NCBI RefSeq assembly: GCF_039830135.1
Contig: NZ_CP156081.1
Location: 3,768,001 to 3,832,000, forward strand
Reading direction: 5' to 3'
DNA from: Defluviimonas sp. SAOS-178_SWC
GTDB taxonomy: Bacteria > Pseudomonadota > Alphaproteobacteria > Rhodobacterales > Rhodobacteraceae
DNA: 64,000 nt
The notes beneath the pieces are model-generated. The model was given only the letters and a program-made list of their open reading frames with translations. It ran no database searches and was not told the DNA's origin. Below are positions 29,396-39,476 of this stretch, piece by piece; the stretch's first letter is position 1, and each line of letters begins with the position of its first letter. The translations under genes were made by a program, and so were the position numbers.

Positions 29396-30112
29396 ATGCC
29401 GGTTTTTCGTGTCGGTGACAAACTTCACTACTACGCGCACGTCCCGAAATGCGGCGGGTCGTCGGTGGAAGCCTATCTGAAGACCCGCTTCGGCGCGCTC
29501 GGCTTCCTCGACACCCGCTTCCTCGACCTGCCCGAGGCGCGGCGGTGGACGAAATCCTCGCCGCAGCACCTGCCCTTCGCCGCCTTTTCCCGGCTGATCC
29601 CGGAAGACTGGATCGCGTCCTCCTTCGCGGTGGTGCGCCATCCGGTGAAGCGGCTCGTCTCGGCCTTCCAGTACCAGGTGGAGGTCGAGGGCACCGTCGC
29701 CGCGCTCTGGTCCATCGACGAATGGTTCGACGACTGGCTGAAACGGGCCGAGGCCGAACCGTTCCTTTACGACAACCACCTCTGCCCGCAATCAGCCATC
29801 GTGCCGGCGGGCGCGACCATCTTCCGTCTCGAGGACGGGCTCGACAAGATCGTGCCGCATCTCGACGCGCTTGCGGGCGACACCAACGGTCCGCGCAGCA
29901 TCCCGGCCGAGAATGTCCGCAAGAAGGGCATGTCCCCCGATGCCGAGCGCCTGAAACCCTCGTCCGAGACGCTGGCCCGCGTCGCCGAGTTCTACGCCGA
30001 GGACTTCGCCCGCTTCGGCTACGGCGAAAGCACGCCGCCGAAATCCGCCCATCCGAAGCCGAAGGGCCTCGTTGGCCGATTGACCGGCGCCCTTTCGGGG
30101 AAGCGCACATGA
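29396..30112 (+). CDS. Sulfotransferase-family protein (between sucD and sucA)
   Basis: A 238-aa protein with the PAPS-binding 5'-phosphosulfate loop HVPKCGGSSVEAYL (residues 15-28) and the 3'-phosphate motif VVRHPVKRLVSAFQ near residue 80, both typical of the sulfotransferase-2/Stf0-like fold. The last 25 residues are a basic, proline-rich tail. The acceptor is unknown; relatives sulfate glycans or other envelope molecules. It is colinear with the TCA genes, 89 bp upstream of sucA, and has a weakly similar partner at 34913. Family is clear, function is not. Confidence 0.82.
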   Translation: MPVFRVGDKLHYYAHVPKCGGSSVEAYLKTRFGALGFLDTRFLDLPEARRWTKSSPQHLPFAAFSRLIPEDWIASSFAVVRHPVKRLVSAFQYQVEVEGTVAALWSIDEWFDDWLKRAEAEPFLYDNHLCPQSAIVPAGATIFRLEDGLDKIVPHLDALAGDTNGPRSIPAENVRKKGMSPDAERLKPSSETLARVAEFYAEDFARFGYGESTPPKSAHPKPKGLVGRLTGALSGKRT

Positions 30113-30201
30113 CGCCTCCCCTTCACCCGGCTGCACGAGACCCGCGCGGCCATATCCATGATGACAGGAGCGGCCGGGTCTGAGCCCCGCCGAGAGAGAT
30201 C

Positions 30202-33168
30202 ATGACCGAACAGAAACCCAACGACCAGTTCCACGCCTCCTCCTTCCTGCAAGGCGCGAATGCCGAATATGTCGAACAGCTCTACGCGCGGTTCGCCAAT
30301 GACCCGGCGGCCGTGGATGCAAGCTGGGCCGCGTTCTTCCATTCGCTCGGCGACACCGAGACCGATGTCCGCCGCGAGGCGCAGGGCGCGTCCTGGGAGC
30401 GGGCCGACTGGCCGCCGGTTCCGGCCGACGACCTGACCGCCGCGCTGACCGGCGAATGGCCGATCGCGGCGAAGGAGATGAAGGGCGCCGGCGACAAGAT
30501 CAAGGCGAAGGCCGCCGAGGCGGGCGTCGCCGTCACCGAAGACCAGATCAAGCGGGCGGTCCTCGATTCGATCCGCGCCCTGATGATCATCCGCGCCTAC
30601 CGGATCCGCGGCCACCTCGTCGCCGATCTCGATCCGCTCGGCATGAGAAGCGAGAAGCCGCATCCCGAGCTCGACCCGCGCTCCTACGGCTTTTCCGAGG
30701 CCGACATGGACCGGCCGATCTTCATCGACAAGGTTCTCGGCCTCGATTTCGCGTCGATGCGGCAGATCCTCGACATCGTGAAGCGCACCTATTGCGGGAC
30801 TTTCGCGCTCCAATACATGCACATCTCCGATCCCGAGCAGGCCGGCTGGCTGAAGGAACGGATCGAGGGCTACGGCAAGGAAATCGCCTTCACCCGCGAG
30901 GGCCGGAAGGCGATCCTGAACAAGCTCGTCGAGGCCGAGGGCTTCGAGAAGTTCCTGCACGTCAAGTATATGGGCACCAAGCGCTTCGGCCTCGATGGCG
31001 GCGAGGCGCTGATCCCGGCGATGGAACAGATCGTCAAGCGCGGCGGCAATCTCGGCGTGGAGGAGATCGTCGTCGGCATGCCGCATCGCGGCCGCCTCAG
31101 TGTGCTCGCCAACGTGATGGCCAAGCCCTACCGGGCGATCTTCAACGAATTCCAGGGCGGCAGCTTCAAGCCCGAGGATGTCGACGGTTCCGGCGACGTG
31201 AAGTACCACCTCGGCGCCTCGTCCGACCGGACCTTCGACGGCAACACCGTGCACCTGTCGCTGACCGCGAACCCCTCGCACCTCGAGGCGGTGAACCCGG
31301 TCGTTCTCGGCAAGGTCCGCGCCAAGCAGGCGCAGCTGAACGACAGCGACCGCACCAAGGTGCTGCCGATCCTCTTGCACGGCGACGCGGCCTTCGCGGG
31401 GCAAGGCGTGGTGGCCGAATGCTTCGGCCTCTCCGGCCTCGTCGGTCACCGTACCGGCGGCACGATGCATATCGTCGTCAACAACCAGATCGGCTTCACC
31501 ACCGCGCCGCACTTCTCGCGCTCCTCGCCCTACCCGACCGACCTCGCGCTGATGGTCGAGGCGCCGATCTTCCACGTCAACGGCGACGACCCGGAGGCCG
31601 TCGTCCACGCCGCCAAGGTCGCGACCGAGTTCCGCCAGAAGTTCCACAAGGACGTGGTCATCGACATGTTCTGCTACCGCCGCTTCGGTCACAACGAAGG
31701 CGACGAGCCGATGTTCACCAATCCGCAGATGTACAAGGCCATCAAGACCCACAAGACCACGCTCCAGCTCTATACCGAGCGTCTGGTCAAGGACGGCCTG
31801 ATCCCGGAAGGCGAGATCGAGGACATGAAGGCCGCCTTCCAGGCGCATCTGAACGAGGAATTCGAGACCGGCAAGAACTACAAGCCGAACAAGGCCGACT
31901 GGCTCGACGGCCGCTGGTCGCATATGAGCCGGGAAGACGGCGAATACTCGCCCGGCAAGACCGCGATCAGCAAGAAGACGATGACCGAGATCGGCACCGC
32001 GCTGACCCGCGCGCCGGACGGCTTCGACCTCCACAAGACCGTCGCCCGCCAGCTCGAGGCGAAGTCCCAGATGTTCAAGTCCGGTCACGGCTTCGACTGG
32101 GCCACGGCCGAAGCGATTGCCTTCGGAAGCCTCGTGACCGAGGGCTATCCGGTCCGCCTCGCCGGCCAGGACTGCACCCGCGGCACCTTCTCGCAGCGCC
32201 ACTCGGCCTTCATCGACCAGACGACGGAAGAACGCTATTACCCGCTCAACCACGTCAAGGCCGGCCAGGCGCGCTACGAGGTCATCGACTCGATGCTCTC
32301 CGAATACGCGGTCCTCGGCTTCGAATACGGCTACTCGCTGGCCGAGCCGAACGCGCTCGTGATGTGGGAAGCCCAGTTCGGCGACTTCGCCAACGGCGCC
32401 CAGATCATGTTCGACCAGTTCATCTCGTCGGGCGAATCGAAGTGGCTCAGGATGTCCGGCCTCGTCTGCCTTCTGCCGCACGGGTTCGAGGGTCAGGGGC
32501 CCGAACACTCCTCCGGCCGGCTCGAGCGTTTCCTCCAGCAATGCGCGCAGGACAACTGGATCGTCGCCAACTGCTCGACCCCGGCGAACTACTTCCACAT
32601 CCTGCGCCGCCAGGTGCACCGGCCGTTCCGCAAGCCCCTGATCCTGATGACGCCGAAATCGCTGCTGCGCCATCCGCTCTGCGTCTCTGACGCCGAGGAT
32701 TTCACCACCGGGTCCGGCTTCCACCGTGTTCTCTGGGACGACGCGCAGAAGGGGCATTCCGAGACGAAGCTCGTCGCCGACAAGAAGATCAAGCGCGTTG
32801 TGATGTGCTCCGGCAAGGTCTATTTCGACCTTCTGGCCGAACGCGACAAGCGCGGCATCGACGACATCTACCTGCTCCGGCTCGAACAGTTCTACCCCTT
32901 CCCCGCCCAAGCGATGGTGAAGGAGCTTGAGCGCTTCAAGGGCGCCGAGATGATCTGGTGCCAGGAAGAGCCGAAGAACCAGGGCGCCTGGACTTTTGTC
33001 GAGCCCAACCTCGAATGGGTGCTCGGCCGGATCGGCGCCAAATCGGCGCGCCCCCGCTATGTCGGCCGCACCGCCTCCGCCTCGCCCGCGACCGGCCTCG
33101 CCTCGCGCCACAAGGCCGAGCAGGAGGCGCTGGTGAACGAAGCCCTTACCCTGGGAGAGAAAGCCTGA
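30202..33168 (+). CDS. sucA: 2-oxoglutarate dehydrogenase E1 component
   Basis: A 988-aa thiamine-diphosphate enzyme that decarboxylates 2-oxoglutarate. It starts with the E2-binding segment ([18 protein letters not shown]) and has the segments [14 protein letters not shown] and [14 protein letters not shown] with the ThDP/Mg region, VNNQIGFTT, and the C-terminal [20 protein letters not shown] precedes the ATG. Its stop overlaps the sucB start (TGATG). A long open frame on the opposite strand across this gene is a composition artefact. Confidence 0.98.
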   Translation: MTEQKPNDQFHASSFLQGANAEYVEQLYARFANDPAAVDASWAAFFHSLGDTETDVRREAQGASWERADWPPVPADDLTAALTGEWPIAAKEMKGAGDKIKAKAAEAGVAVTEDQIKRAVLDSIRALMIIRAYRIRGHLVADLDPLGMRSEKPHPELDPRSYGFSEADMDRPIFIDKVLGLDFASMRQILDIVKRTYCGTFALQYMHISDPEQAGWLKERIEGYGKEIAFTREGRKAILNKLVEAEGFEKFLHVKYMGTKRFGLDGGEALIPAMEQIVKRGGNLGVEEIVVGMPHRGRLSVLANVMAKPYRAIFNEFQGGSFKPEDVDGSGDVKYHLGASSDRTFDGNTVHLSLTANPSHLEAVNPVVLGKVRAKQAQLNDSDRTKVLPILLHGDAAFAGQGVVAECFGLSGLVGHRTGGTMHIVVNNQIGFTTAPHFSRSSPYPTDLALMVEAPIFHVNGDDPEAVVHAAKVATEFRQKFHKDVVIDMFCYRRFGHNEGDEPMFTNPQMYKAIKTHKTTLQLYTERLVKDGLIPEGEIEDMKAAFQAHLNEEFETGKNYKPNKADWLDGRWSHMSREDGEYSPGKTAISKKTMTEIGTALTRAPDGFDLHKTVARQLEAKSQMFKSGHGFDWATAEAIAFGSLVTEGYPVRLAGQDCTRGTFSQRHSAFIDQTTEERYYPLNHVKAGQARYEVIDSMLSEYAVLGFEYGYSLAEPNALVMWEAQFGDFANGAQIMFDQFISSGESKWLRMSGLVCLLPHGFEGQGPEHSSGRLERFLQQCAQDNWIVANCSTPANYFHILRRQVHRPFRKPLILMTPKSLLRHPLCVSDAEDFTTGSGFHRVLWDDAQKGHSETKLVADKKIKRVVMCSGKVYFDLLAERDKRGIDDIYLLRLEQFYPFPAQAMVKELERFKGAEMIWCQEEPKNQGAWTFVEPNLEWVLGRIGAKSARPRYVGRTASASPATGLASRHKAEQEALVNEALTLGEKA

Positions 33169-34706
33169 TGACAACCGAGGTCCGCGTCCCCACGCTCGGC
33201 GAAAGCGTGACCGAGGCGACCGTCGCCACCTGGTTCAAGAAACCGGGCGAGATGGTCGCGGTCGACGAGATGCTGTGCGAACTGGAAACCGACAAGGTGA
33301 CGGTGGAGGTGCCCGCGCCCGCCGCCGGCCGCCTTGCCGAGATCGTCGCGAAGGAAGGCGAAACGGTGGGCGTGAACGCGCTTCTCGCCCAGATCGCCGA
33401 GGCCGGCGATGCCGGCCCCGAAGAGATTACCCCCAAGAAAAGCGCCGCAGCCGCCGCGCCGAAAGCCGAAGAGGGCAAGATGTCTGGCAAGAACACCGAT
33501 GTAATGGTTCCCACCCTCGGCGAAAGCGTGACCGAGGCGACCGTCTCCACCTGGTTCAAGAAGGTCGGCGATGCCGTCGCCGTCGACGAGATGCTGTGCG
33601 AGCTTGAGACCGACAAGGTTTCGGTGGAGGTTCCCTCGCCCGTCGCCGGTGTGCTGGCAGAGATCGTCGCCCCCGAAGGCACGACCGTCGATGCCAAGGC
33701 CCGGCTCGCGGTCGTGGGCGAAGGCGCCGCCGGCGCCGCCCCGGCCCCGGCCAAGGCGGAACCGGCCCCGGCCGCTACGCCCGCCGCCAGCGGCAAGGAC
33801 GTCGAGGACGCGCCCTCGGCGAAGAAGGCGATGGCCGAGGCCGGCCTGACCGCCGCTCAGGTCACCGGCACCGGCAAGGATGGCCGCATCATGAAGGAAG
33901 ACGTGGCCAAGGCCGCTGCCGGCGCCGTCCAGGCCGCGCCCGCTGTCGCCTCCGCCGCGCCCGCCCCGGCCGCCGCGCCGCGCGCCCCGGTCCCGGCCGA
34001 GGATGCCGCCCGAGAGGAGCGCGTGAAGATGACGCGCCTCCGCGCTACCATCGCCCGCCGCCTCAAGGACGCGCAGAACACCGCCGCGATGCTCACGACC
34101 TACAACGAGGTCGACATGTCGGGCATCATGGCGCTCCGGAACGAATACAAGGACCAGTTCGAGAAGAAGCACGGGGTGAAGCTCGGCTTCATGTCCTTCT
34201 TCGTGAAGGCCTGCTGCCACGCGCTGAAGGAGGTGCCCGAGGTCAATGCCGAGATCGACGGCGGCGACGTGGTCTACAAGAACTTCGTCCATATGGGCGT
34301 CGCTGTCGGCACGCCGACCGGCCTCGTCGTCCCGGTCGTCCGCGATGCCGACCAGATGGGCTTCGCCGCGATCGAGAAAAAGATCGCCGAGCTTGGCGTC
34401 CGCGCCCGCGACGGCAAGCTCTCCATGGCCGAGATGCAGGGCGGCAGCTTCACCATCTCGAACGGCGGCGTCTACGGCTCCCTGATGTCCTCGCCGATCC
34501 TGAACCCGCCGCAATCGGGCATCCTCGGCATGCACAAGATCCAGGACCGCCCGGTCGTGGTGAACGGCCAGATCGTGATCCGCCCGATGATGTACCTGGC
34601 GCTGAGCTACGACCACCGCATCGTCGACGGCAAGGGTGCTGTGACCTTCCTCGTCCGGGTGAAAGAGGCGCTGGAAGACCCGCGCAGGCTCCTGATGGAT
34701 TTGTGA
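33168..34706 (+). CDS. sucB: 2-oxoglutarate dehydrogenase E2 (dihydrolipoamide succinyltransferase) with two lipoyl domains
   Basis: A 512-aa E2 with an unusual duplication. Lipoyl domain 1 covers residues 1-78 (lipoyl-lysine K43 in ETDKVTVEV) and lipoyl domain 2 about residues 108-185 (K150 in ETDKVSVEV). An Ala/Pro linker, the peripheral-subunit-binding domain (about 210-245, [14 protein letters not shown]) and the catalytic domain with [11 protein letters not shown] follow. Most characterised SucB proteins have one lipoyl domain and about 400 residues. The two domains are nearly identical over long DNA stretches, consistent with tandem duplication. Start overlaps the sucA stop by 1 bp. Confidence 0.96.
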   Translation: MTTEVRVPTLGESVTEATVATWFKKPGEMVAVDEMLCELETDKVTVEVPAPAAGRLAEIVAKEGETVGVNALLAQIAEAGDAGPEEITPKKSAAAAAPKAEEGKMSGKNTDVMVPTLGESVTEATVSTWFKKVGDAVAVDEMLCELETDKVSVEVPSPVAGVLAEIVAPEGTTVDAKARLAVVGEGAAGAAPAPAKAEPAPAATPAASGKDVEDAPSAKKAMAEAGLTAAQVTGTGKDGRIMKEDVAKAAAGAVQAAPAVASAAPAPAAAPRAPVPAEDAAREERVKMTRLRATIARRLKDAQNTAAMLTTYNEVDMSGIMALRNEYKDQFEKKHGVKLGFMSFFVKACCHALKEVPEVNAEIDGGDVVYKNFVHMGVAVGTPTGLVVPVVRDADQMGFAAIEKKIAELGVRARDGKLSMAEMQGGSFTISNGGVYGSLMSSPILNPPQSGILGMHKIQDRPVVVNGQIVIRPMMYLALSYDHRIVDGKGAVTFLVRVKEALEDPRRLLMDL

Positions 34707-34722
34707 TCCCCGAACAAGCAGC

Positions 34723-34756
34723 TCTGGGACGGGACGCGCCAAGCGCCCCTTCCCAG
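34723..34756 (+). terminator. Hairpin after sucB
   Basis: Outer arms TCTGGGA / TCCCAGA enclose an inner GCGC-CAA-GCGC stem, starting 17 bp after the sucB stop. There is no T-tract. It may attenuate transcription into the downstream sulfotransferase-like gene. Confidence 0.45.
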
Positions 34757-34912
34757 ACCAGTTGGACAAATTTGCCGAGCCGAGACAGGCACAAAAGCAA
34801 AACCGGAATGGCAGACGCCCTTTCTTGCCGCCACCCTTGATGCCGGGCAGATAGCCCGGGCCGCGGCCAAGGGCGGGATCCGCGACCAAAGCCTCTCCCA
34901 CGGAGTGTCACA

Positions 34913-35779
34913 ATGCCTTCGCCTGTTCCCCGCCTCTTCGTCGAACCCGAGGTGCCACAGCCGAAGCGTCGGGCCTTGCAGGAACGCGTTGCGGAACGTC
35001 ACCGGCACATTTTCAGCCGCCCTGAGCAGGTCGCCCGCTATCTGGCATCGATTCACCTGCCCGCAAGCCTGACCTGGTCTTTCCTCAACAACGGGAAGGC
35101 GGGAACCTCCTCGGCGCGGCGCTTTCTCTTCGAACTGGAGTTTGGCGCCCCTCTGACGGTTCACTGGAACGTGCGTCATGACATCAACCCCGATAGCGTC
35201 GTCCATTACCTTCAGGGGGAAACGGGTGTGCTGCGCGCAGCGGTAGCCCTATCGACACCTTTCGCCACTCTCGACGCAGCCTTGCGCCTGACGACGGTTC
35301 GCCATCCGCTGACGCGCGCGGTTTCAGCCTTCGAATACTTGTGCAAGTCCAACGATCTGGCGCATGACTGGTTTGCGGCAGACCGGCTGCGCATGAATGC
35401 GTTGCTGGGCTTCAACTGGGAGTCCGACGCGCGCAGCGCGCGCGGCTTCTCGATGTTTCTCGACTATATCATGTGGACGGGAGAGAGCCTCGGCAACCTC
35501 GCGATCAACCCGCATTGGCGCCCCCAGATCGACAACATCCTCCCGGATCTCTACCGCCCGGATATCGTCGGCCGCCTCGAAGACATGCGAGCCTTCTATC
35601 GCGCCACGGCCGTGCAGCTCGACCGGCCCTTGCCCGCAGACTTCGACCTCCCCCACTCCAACCGACAGGAATATCTCGCCCGCACGGACTGGCTCTCTCC
35701 CGAGGCTCGCAGGAAGATCGGGAAGATTTATGCGCGAGACCTTGACTGGCTCGGCTATGGCCCGGAGGAGGCTGGCTGA
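34913..35779 (+). CDS. Second sulfotransferase-like protein (between sucB and lpd)
   Basis: A 288-aa protein with a degenerate phosphosulfate loop (FLNNGKAGTSSARRF, about residues 56-70) and a clear 3'-phosphate-binding motif (TTVRHPLTRAVSAFEY, about 125-140), so probably a sulfotransferase-fold enzyme. The C-terminal SPEARRKIGKIYARDLDWLGYG resembles the FYAEDFARFGYG end of the protein at 29396. It lies 206 bp beyond sucB and 158 bp before the MAPEG gene. Base composition is a little less GC-rich than its neighbours. The acceptor is unknown. Confidence 0.75.
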   Translation: MPSPVPRLFVEPEVPQPKRRALQERVAERHRHIFSRPEQVARYLASIHLPASLTWSFLNNGKAGTSSARRFLFELEFGAPLTVHWNVRHDINPDSVVHYLQGETGVLRAAVALSTPFATLDAALRLTTVRHPLTRAVSAFEYLCKSNDLAHDWFAADRLRMNALLGFNWESDARSARGFSMFLDYIMWTGESLGNLAINPHWRPQIDNILPDLYRPDIVGRLEDMRAFYRATAVQLDRPLPADFDLPHSNRQEYLARTDWLSPEARRKIGKIYARDLDWLGYGPEEAG

Positions 35780-35937
35780 CATGCCCTTTGCACTTGTTTA
35801 TGACGTCAGCGGCAAGCGCAGGGCGGGACCTCCCCCCATCCCCTCCCTCGCATGGAGGGGGCACCGCCGCTATGGCCTTGACCTCCACGGCGCGGCGGCA
35901 CAGCCTTGGCCACGAAAGGCGCAGAAGGAAAACCGAC

Positions 35938-36333
35938 ATGTCCAGCGAACTGAACATCCTCGCACTCTACGGGCTCTTCACCTGCCTCATCCTGATCCTC
36001 AAGATGACCGGCGCGATGGGGCAGCTCGGCATGGGCTATCTTCTCTCCTCGCGCGACGAACACCGGACGCTGACCGGCATCACCGGCCGCCTCGACAGGG
36101 CGCTCACGAACTCGATCACCGCGATGGCGCTCTTCGCCCCGGCGATCCTGATCCTCGCGCTCAAGGAGGGCTTCGGCGGCGCCACCCTCACCGCCGCGCA
36201 GGTCTTTGTCGTGGCGCGGGTGCTCTACGTGCCGGCCTACGGCCTCGGCCTCACCGGCATCCGCACACTTCTCTGGACCGCTGGTTTCGCCGCGACGGTC
36301 GTCCTCTATCTCATGGCGCTGATGGCCTCATGA
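35938..36333 (+). CDS. MAPEG family membrane protein
   Basis: A 131-aa integral membrane protein with four hydrophobic helices, starting MSSELNILALYGLFTCLILILK. The first loop carries RLDRALTNSITAMALFAPAIL, the arginine/asparagine pattern of the MAPEG (membrane-associated eicosanoid/glutathione metabolism) family. The start at 35938 follows AGAAGGAAAA; the upstream in-frame ATGs lie in non-coding DNA. Bacterial MAPEG proteins mostly have unknown substrates, possibly glutathione-linked. It sits between the sulfotransferase-like gene and lpd. Confidence 0.85.
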   Translation: MSSELNILALYGLFTCLILILKMTGAMGQLGMGYLLSSRDEHRTLTGITGRLDRALTNSITAMALFAPAILILALKEGFGGATLTAAQVFVVARVLYVPAYGLGLTGIRTLLWTAGFAATVVLYLMALMAS

Positions 36334-36366
36334 CCCCTTCTTCTGTTCCGAAATACTCTCGGGGCG

Positions 36367-36468
36367 CGCGGCCCACGGGGGCCGCGGCGGAGGGCAGACG
36401 GCCCCCCGGACCGCCCTCCGCATGTAGCTACGCCTGTAGTTACGGATGTATGACGGATGCGCTACGCC
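36367..36468 (+). repeat. Two GC hairpins followed by an 11-12 bp imperfect tandem repeat upstream of lpd
   Basis: Hairpin 1 at 36367-36386 (CGCGGCCC / GGGCCGCG) and hairpin 2 at 36388-36420 (CGGAGGGC / GCCCTCCG) are preceded by CCGAAATACTCTCGGGG, a short sequence I associate with repetitive extragenic elements in Rhodobacteraceae. They are followed by four degenerate copies of an 11-12 bp unit (TGTAGCTACGCC, TGTAGTTACGGA, TGTATGACGGA, TGCGCTACGCC) at 36423-36468. The element fills most of the MAPEG-lpd gap and could insulate lpd transcription. Confidence 0.55.
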
Positions 36469-36511
36469 ACCCCGACGCAAAACCGACGCCAGATTTCTGA
36501 AGGAGCATCCC

Positions 36512-37900
36512 ATGGCTGAGTTCGACGTGATCATCATCGGCGCCGGTCCCGGCGGATATGTCTCGGCGATCCGCTGCGCCCAGCTCGGGCTCAAGACCGC
36601 CGTAGTCGAGGGCCGCGAGACGCTCGGCGGCACCTGCCTCAACGTCGGCTGCATCCCTTCGAAAGCGCTTCTTCATGCCAGCCACATGCTGCACGAGGCC
36701 GAGCACAACTTCGCAAAGATGGGCCTGAAGGGCAGCGCCCCGTCCGTCGACTGGACGCAGATGCTCGCCTACAAGGACGATGTCATCGGCCAGAACACCA
36801 AGGGCATCGAATTTCTCTTCAAGAAGAACAAGATAACCTGGCTGAAAGGCTGGGGCACGATCCCGGAACCCGGCAAGATCAAGGTCGGGGACGAGGTTCA
36901 TTCGGCCAGGAACATCGTCATCGCCACCGGTTCCGAACCCTCGAGCCTGCCCGGCGTGACCGTGGACGAAAAAACCATCGTCACCTCGACCGGCGCGCTC
37001 GCGCTGCCGAAGGTGCCGAAGTCGATGGTGGTCATCGGCGCCGGCGTCATCGGACTCGAGATGGGGTCGGTCTATGCCCGGCTCGGGGCCGAGGTGACGG
37101 TCGTCGAATATCTCGACGCGATCACCCCCGGCATGGACGGCGACACCGCCAAGACCTTCCAGCGCATCCTCTCACGCCAGGGCCTCAAGTTCATCCTCGG
37201 CGCCGCCGTTCAGAGCGCCGAGGTCAAGCGCGGCAAGGCGACCGTCCGCTACAAACTGCGCAAGGACGACAGCGAGGGGAACCTCGACGCCGAGGTCGTC
37301 CTCGTCGCGACGGGGCGGAAACCCTATACCGAAGGTCTTGGGCTAGGGGCGCTCGGGGTCGAGATGGAGAGCCGTGGCCAGATCAAGACCGACGGCCATT
37401 TCGCCACGAATATCAAGGGGATCTACGCGATCGGCGACGCGATCACCGGCCCGATGCTCGCCCACAAGGCCGAAGACGAGGGCATGGCGCTGGCCGAGAT
37501 CCTCGCCGGCAAGGCCGGTCATGTGAACTACGGCGTGATCCCCGGCGTGATCTACACGACGCCCGAGGTCGCCAGCGTCGGCAAGACCGAGGAGCAGCTG
37601 AAGGAGGAGGGCCGCGCCTACAAGGTCGGTAAGTTCGCCTTCATGGGCAACGGCCGGGCCAAGGCGGTGTTCCAGGGCGAGGGCTTCGTGAAGCTTCTGG
37701 CCGACAAGGAGACCGACCGCGTCCTCGGCGCCCATATCATCGGGCCCGCGGCGGGCGAACTGATCCACGAGATCTGCGTCGGCATGGAGTTCGGCGCCTC
37801 CGCGGAGGACATCGCGCTCACCTGCCACGCCCACCCGACCTTCTCCGAGGCCGTGCGGGAAGCGGCGCTCGCCTGCGGCGACGGGCCGATCCACTCCTGA
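36512..37900 (+). CDS. lpd: Dihydrolipoyl dehydrogenase (E3)
   Basis: A 462-aa flavoprotein disulfide reductase with FAD fold [13 protein letters not shown], redox-active pair C44/C49-like [17 protein letters not shown] fold [15 protein letters not shown] and the C-terminal catalytic HAHPTFSEA motif. It reoxidises dihydrolipoamide of the 2-oxoglutarate dehydrogenase E2, and possibly of other lipoyl complexes. The ATG at 36512 follows GAAGGAGCATCCC. It is the last gene of the TCA cluster and converges on the GntR gene with only 14 bp between stops. Confidence 0.97.
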   Translation: MAEFDVIIIGAGPGGYVSAIRCAQLGLKTAVVEGRETLGGTCLNVGCIPSKALLHASHMLHEAEHNFAKMGLKGSAPSVDWTQMLAYKDDVIGQNTKGIEFLFKKNKITWLKGWGTIPEPGKIKVGDEVHSARNIVIATGSEPSSLPGVTVDEKTIVTSTGALALPKVPKSMVVIGAGVIGLEMGSVYARLGAEVTVVEYLDAITPGMDGDTAKTFQRILSRQGLKFILGAAVQSAEVKRGKATVRYKLRKDDSEGNLDAEVVLVATGRKPYTEGLGLGALGVEMESRGQIKTDGHFATNIKGIYAIGDAITGPMLAHKAEDEGMALAEILAGKAGHVNYGVIPGVIYTTPEVASVGKTEEQLKEEGRAYKVGKFAFMGNGRAKAVFQGEGFVKLLADKETDRVLGAHIIGPAAGELIHEICVGMEFGASAEDIALTCHAHPTFSEAVREAALACGDGPIHS

Positions 37901-37914
37901 TCGCGCGGCGGTGG

Positions 37915-38565
37915 TCAGGCCGTCAGGTGCCGCAAACCTTGCGTGACGTCGGTGCGGACCGCCAGCCGCAGCGCCGGTTCATCGCCCGCCTTCAGCGCGG
38001 CGATGATCATGCGGTGATGCTGCGGCGGTTCTGACCGCGCAATCCGGGAATAGAGCGCGCGCATCGTCGGCCCGAGCTGCAACCACACCGTCTCGGCCAT
38101 CGCCAGCATCGCCGGTGCCTGGGCGCGCAGATAGAGCGTGCGGTGAAACTCCAGGTTGGTGCGGATATAGGCCACCGCGTCGCGCTTCACCGCCGCCTCG
38201 GCATTGGCCATGTTGATCGTCTGGAGACGTTCGATGAGCGCCAGATGCGCCCGCGGCAGCGCCCGGCTGGCAAGCTCCGTCTCGATCAGCGCCCGGAGCG
38301 TCGCCAGCTCCTCGATTCGCTCATGCGACAGATCCGGCGTCGCGACCCGCCCCGAGGCCGACAGCGTCAGCGCCCCTTCCGCGGCGAGCCGCCTCAGCGC
38401 CTCGCGCGCCGGCGTCATCGACACGCCATAGCTTTTCGCCAACCCCCGCAGCGTCAGCGCCTGGCCGGGCGCCAGTTCGCCATGCATGATCTGCTGGCGC
38501 AGCGACCGGTACAGCCGGTCGTGGGCGGATGCGCCGGTATCGGAAGGTCGCGTCTGGGTCAGCAT
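37915..38565 (-). CDS. GntR-family transcriptional regulator with FCD ligand domain
   Basis: A 216-aa regulator: winged-helix domain at about residues 13-80 (LRGLAKSYGVSMTPAREALRRLAAEG) and an FCD all-helical effector domain at about 85-210, with the metal-binding histidines in LEFHRTLY and HHRMIIAAL. FCD regulators usually sense carboxylic acids. A TTGTGATCACAA-type palindrome lies 7-18 bp upstream of its ATG, and paired copies lie upstream of sdhC and sucC. I infer an autoregulated TCA-cycle regulator. Its effector is unknown; succinate, citrate or 2-oxoglutarate are candidates. Confidence 0.88.
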   Translation of the reverse strand: MLTQTRPSDTGASAHDRLYRSLRQQIMHGELAPGQALTLRGLAKSYGVSMTPAREALRRLAAEGALTLSASGRVATPDLSHERIEELATLRALIETELASRALPRAHLALIERLQTINMANAEAAVKRDAVAYIRTNLEFHRTLYLRAQAPAMLAMAETVWLQLGPTMRALYSRIARSEPPQHHRMIIAALKAGDEPALRLAVRTDVTQGLRHLTA

Positions 38566-38571
38566 GTCGGG

Positions 38572-38583
38572 ATGTGATCACAA
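38572..38583. promoter_or_regulatory. ATGTGATCACAA operator upstream of the GntR gene
   Basis: A palindrome matching TTGTGATCACAA at 11 of 12 positions, 7 bp upstream of the regulator start codon, where bound protein would block transcription or translation initiation. Unlike at sdhC and sucC there is no second copy 21 bp away on either side. Confidence 0.7.
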
Positions 38584-38597
38584 GACCCAGGCCGCCG

Positions 38598-39317
38598 TCA
38601 ATCACCCGTTGCGCCGCTCCCCGGGGCAGCGGCGAAGTCCAGCCGGTGCAATGCGCCGCCATTCTCGCGCAGCCACCGCCGGTGCGGCTGATAGCCCGGC
38701 ATCAGCCGCGCCACGATGGCCCAGAAATCCGGCGAATGGTTCATCTCGGCAAGATGCGCGACCTCGTGCGCGGCCACGTAGTCGAGAACCTCGGGCGGCG
38801 CCATGATCAGCCGCCAGGAGAACATCAGCCCGCCATCGGCCGTGCAAGACCCCCAGCGCGACCGGGTATCGCGCAATGTGATCCGCGAATAGCCACGGCC
38901 GAGCGTCGCGGCATGGCTCTCGCAGGAGGCCTGCAACCGCTGCCGGGCGGCGAGCTTGAGGAAGGCCGCGACCCGCGCGCCCAGCCGTTCGGGATCGGGC
39001 GGCACGAGAAGCGCCTGCGCCTCGATCCTGACCGCGCGCACATTCGCCGGGGTGACGGTCAGATCCCGCCCTTCGAACGGAACCGGCGCTCCAAAAACGA
39101 CGCCCTGCCGCACGGCCGTGCCGCTCAGGACGGCGCGCAGCCATCCGGCCTTGGCTTCGGCGAAGCTCAGCGCCTCGGCCTCCCGCGCGCGCGCGGGCAT
39201 CGACAGGGTCACCCGCCCGTCCAGCCGCGAGACGCGCAGCGAGAACCGTCGCGCCCGGGCCGAACGGCGCAAGGTGATTTCGACGGGCGGTTCGCCCGAC
39301 AGCATGTGGCGGGTCAT
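38598..39317 (-). CDS. YgjP-like zinc metallopeptidase (DUF45/M48-type)
   Basis: A 239-aa cytosolic protein with the zinc-binding motif HEVAHLAEMNH (about residue 185) and the preceding RSRWGSC motif, both diagnostic of the YgjP/DUF45 family. The final conserved PGYQPHRRWLRENG is present too. The ATG at 39317 has AAGGAGGGG just upstream; an ATG four codons later is an alternative. Known members are poorly characterised. It lies upstream of, and divergent from, the TIGR02300 gene. Confidence 0.9.
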   Translation of the reverse strand: MTRHMLSGEPPVEITLRRSARARRFSLRVSRLDGRVTLSMPARAREAEALSFAEAKAGWLRAVLSGTAVRQGVVFGAPVPFEGRDLTVTPANVRAVRIEAQALLVPPDPERLGARVAAFLKLAARQRLQASCESHAATLGRGYSRITLRDTRSRWGSCTADGGLMFSWRLIMAPPEVLDYVAAHEVAHLAEMNHSPDFWAIVARLMPGYQPHRRWLRENGGALHRLDFAAAPGSGATGD

Positions 39318-39476
39318 ACCCCCTCCTTCCGACGGCGCCAGAATACTCGGCCTGCCGGGCGCGAAAAGCCCGAAACGCACCCCCGCGCGAATTGCAGCCG
39401 AAAGCCTTTGACAGCCCCGCCCTCTTGTGGCAGTTGGCTGCGACTCTCGAATAGACGTGCACGGAAGGAGTGTTCC

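Noticed and set aside
30019..33174. A 1051-codon open frame on the minus strand across sucA
   Set aside because: It is fully antisense to sucA, has no recognisable protein pattern, and is the expected by-product of strong third-position GC bias.
33057..34901. A long minus-strand frame opposite sucB
   Set aside because: The apparent repeats in its translation are the antisense of the duplicated lipoyl domains; there is no independent evidence for a gene.
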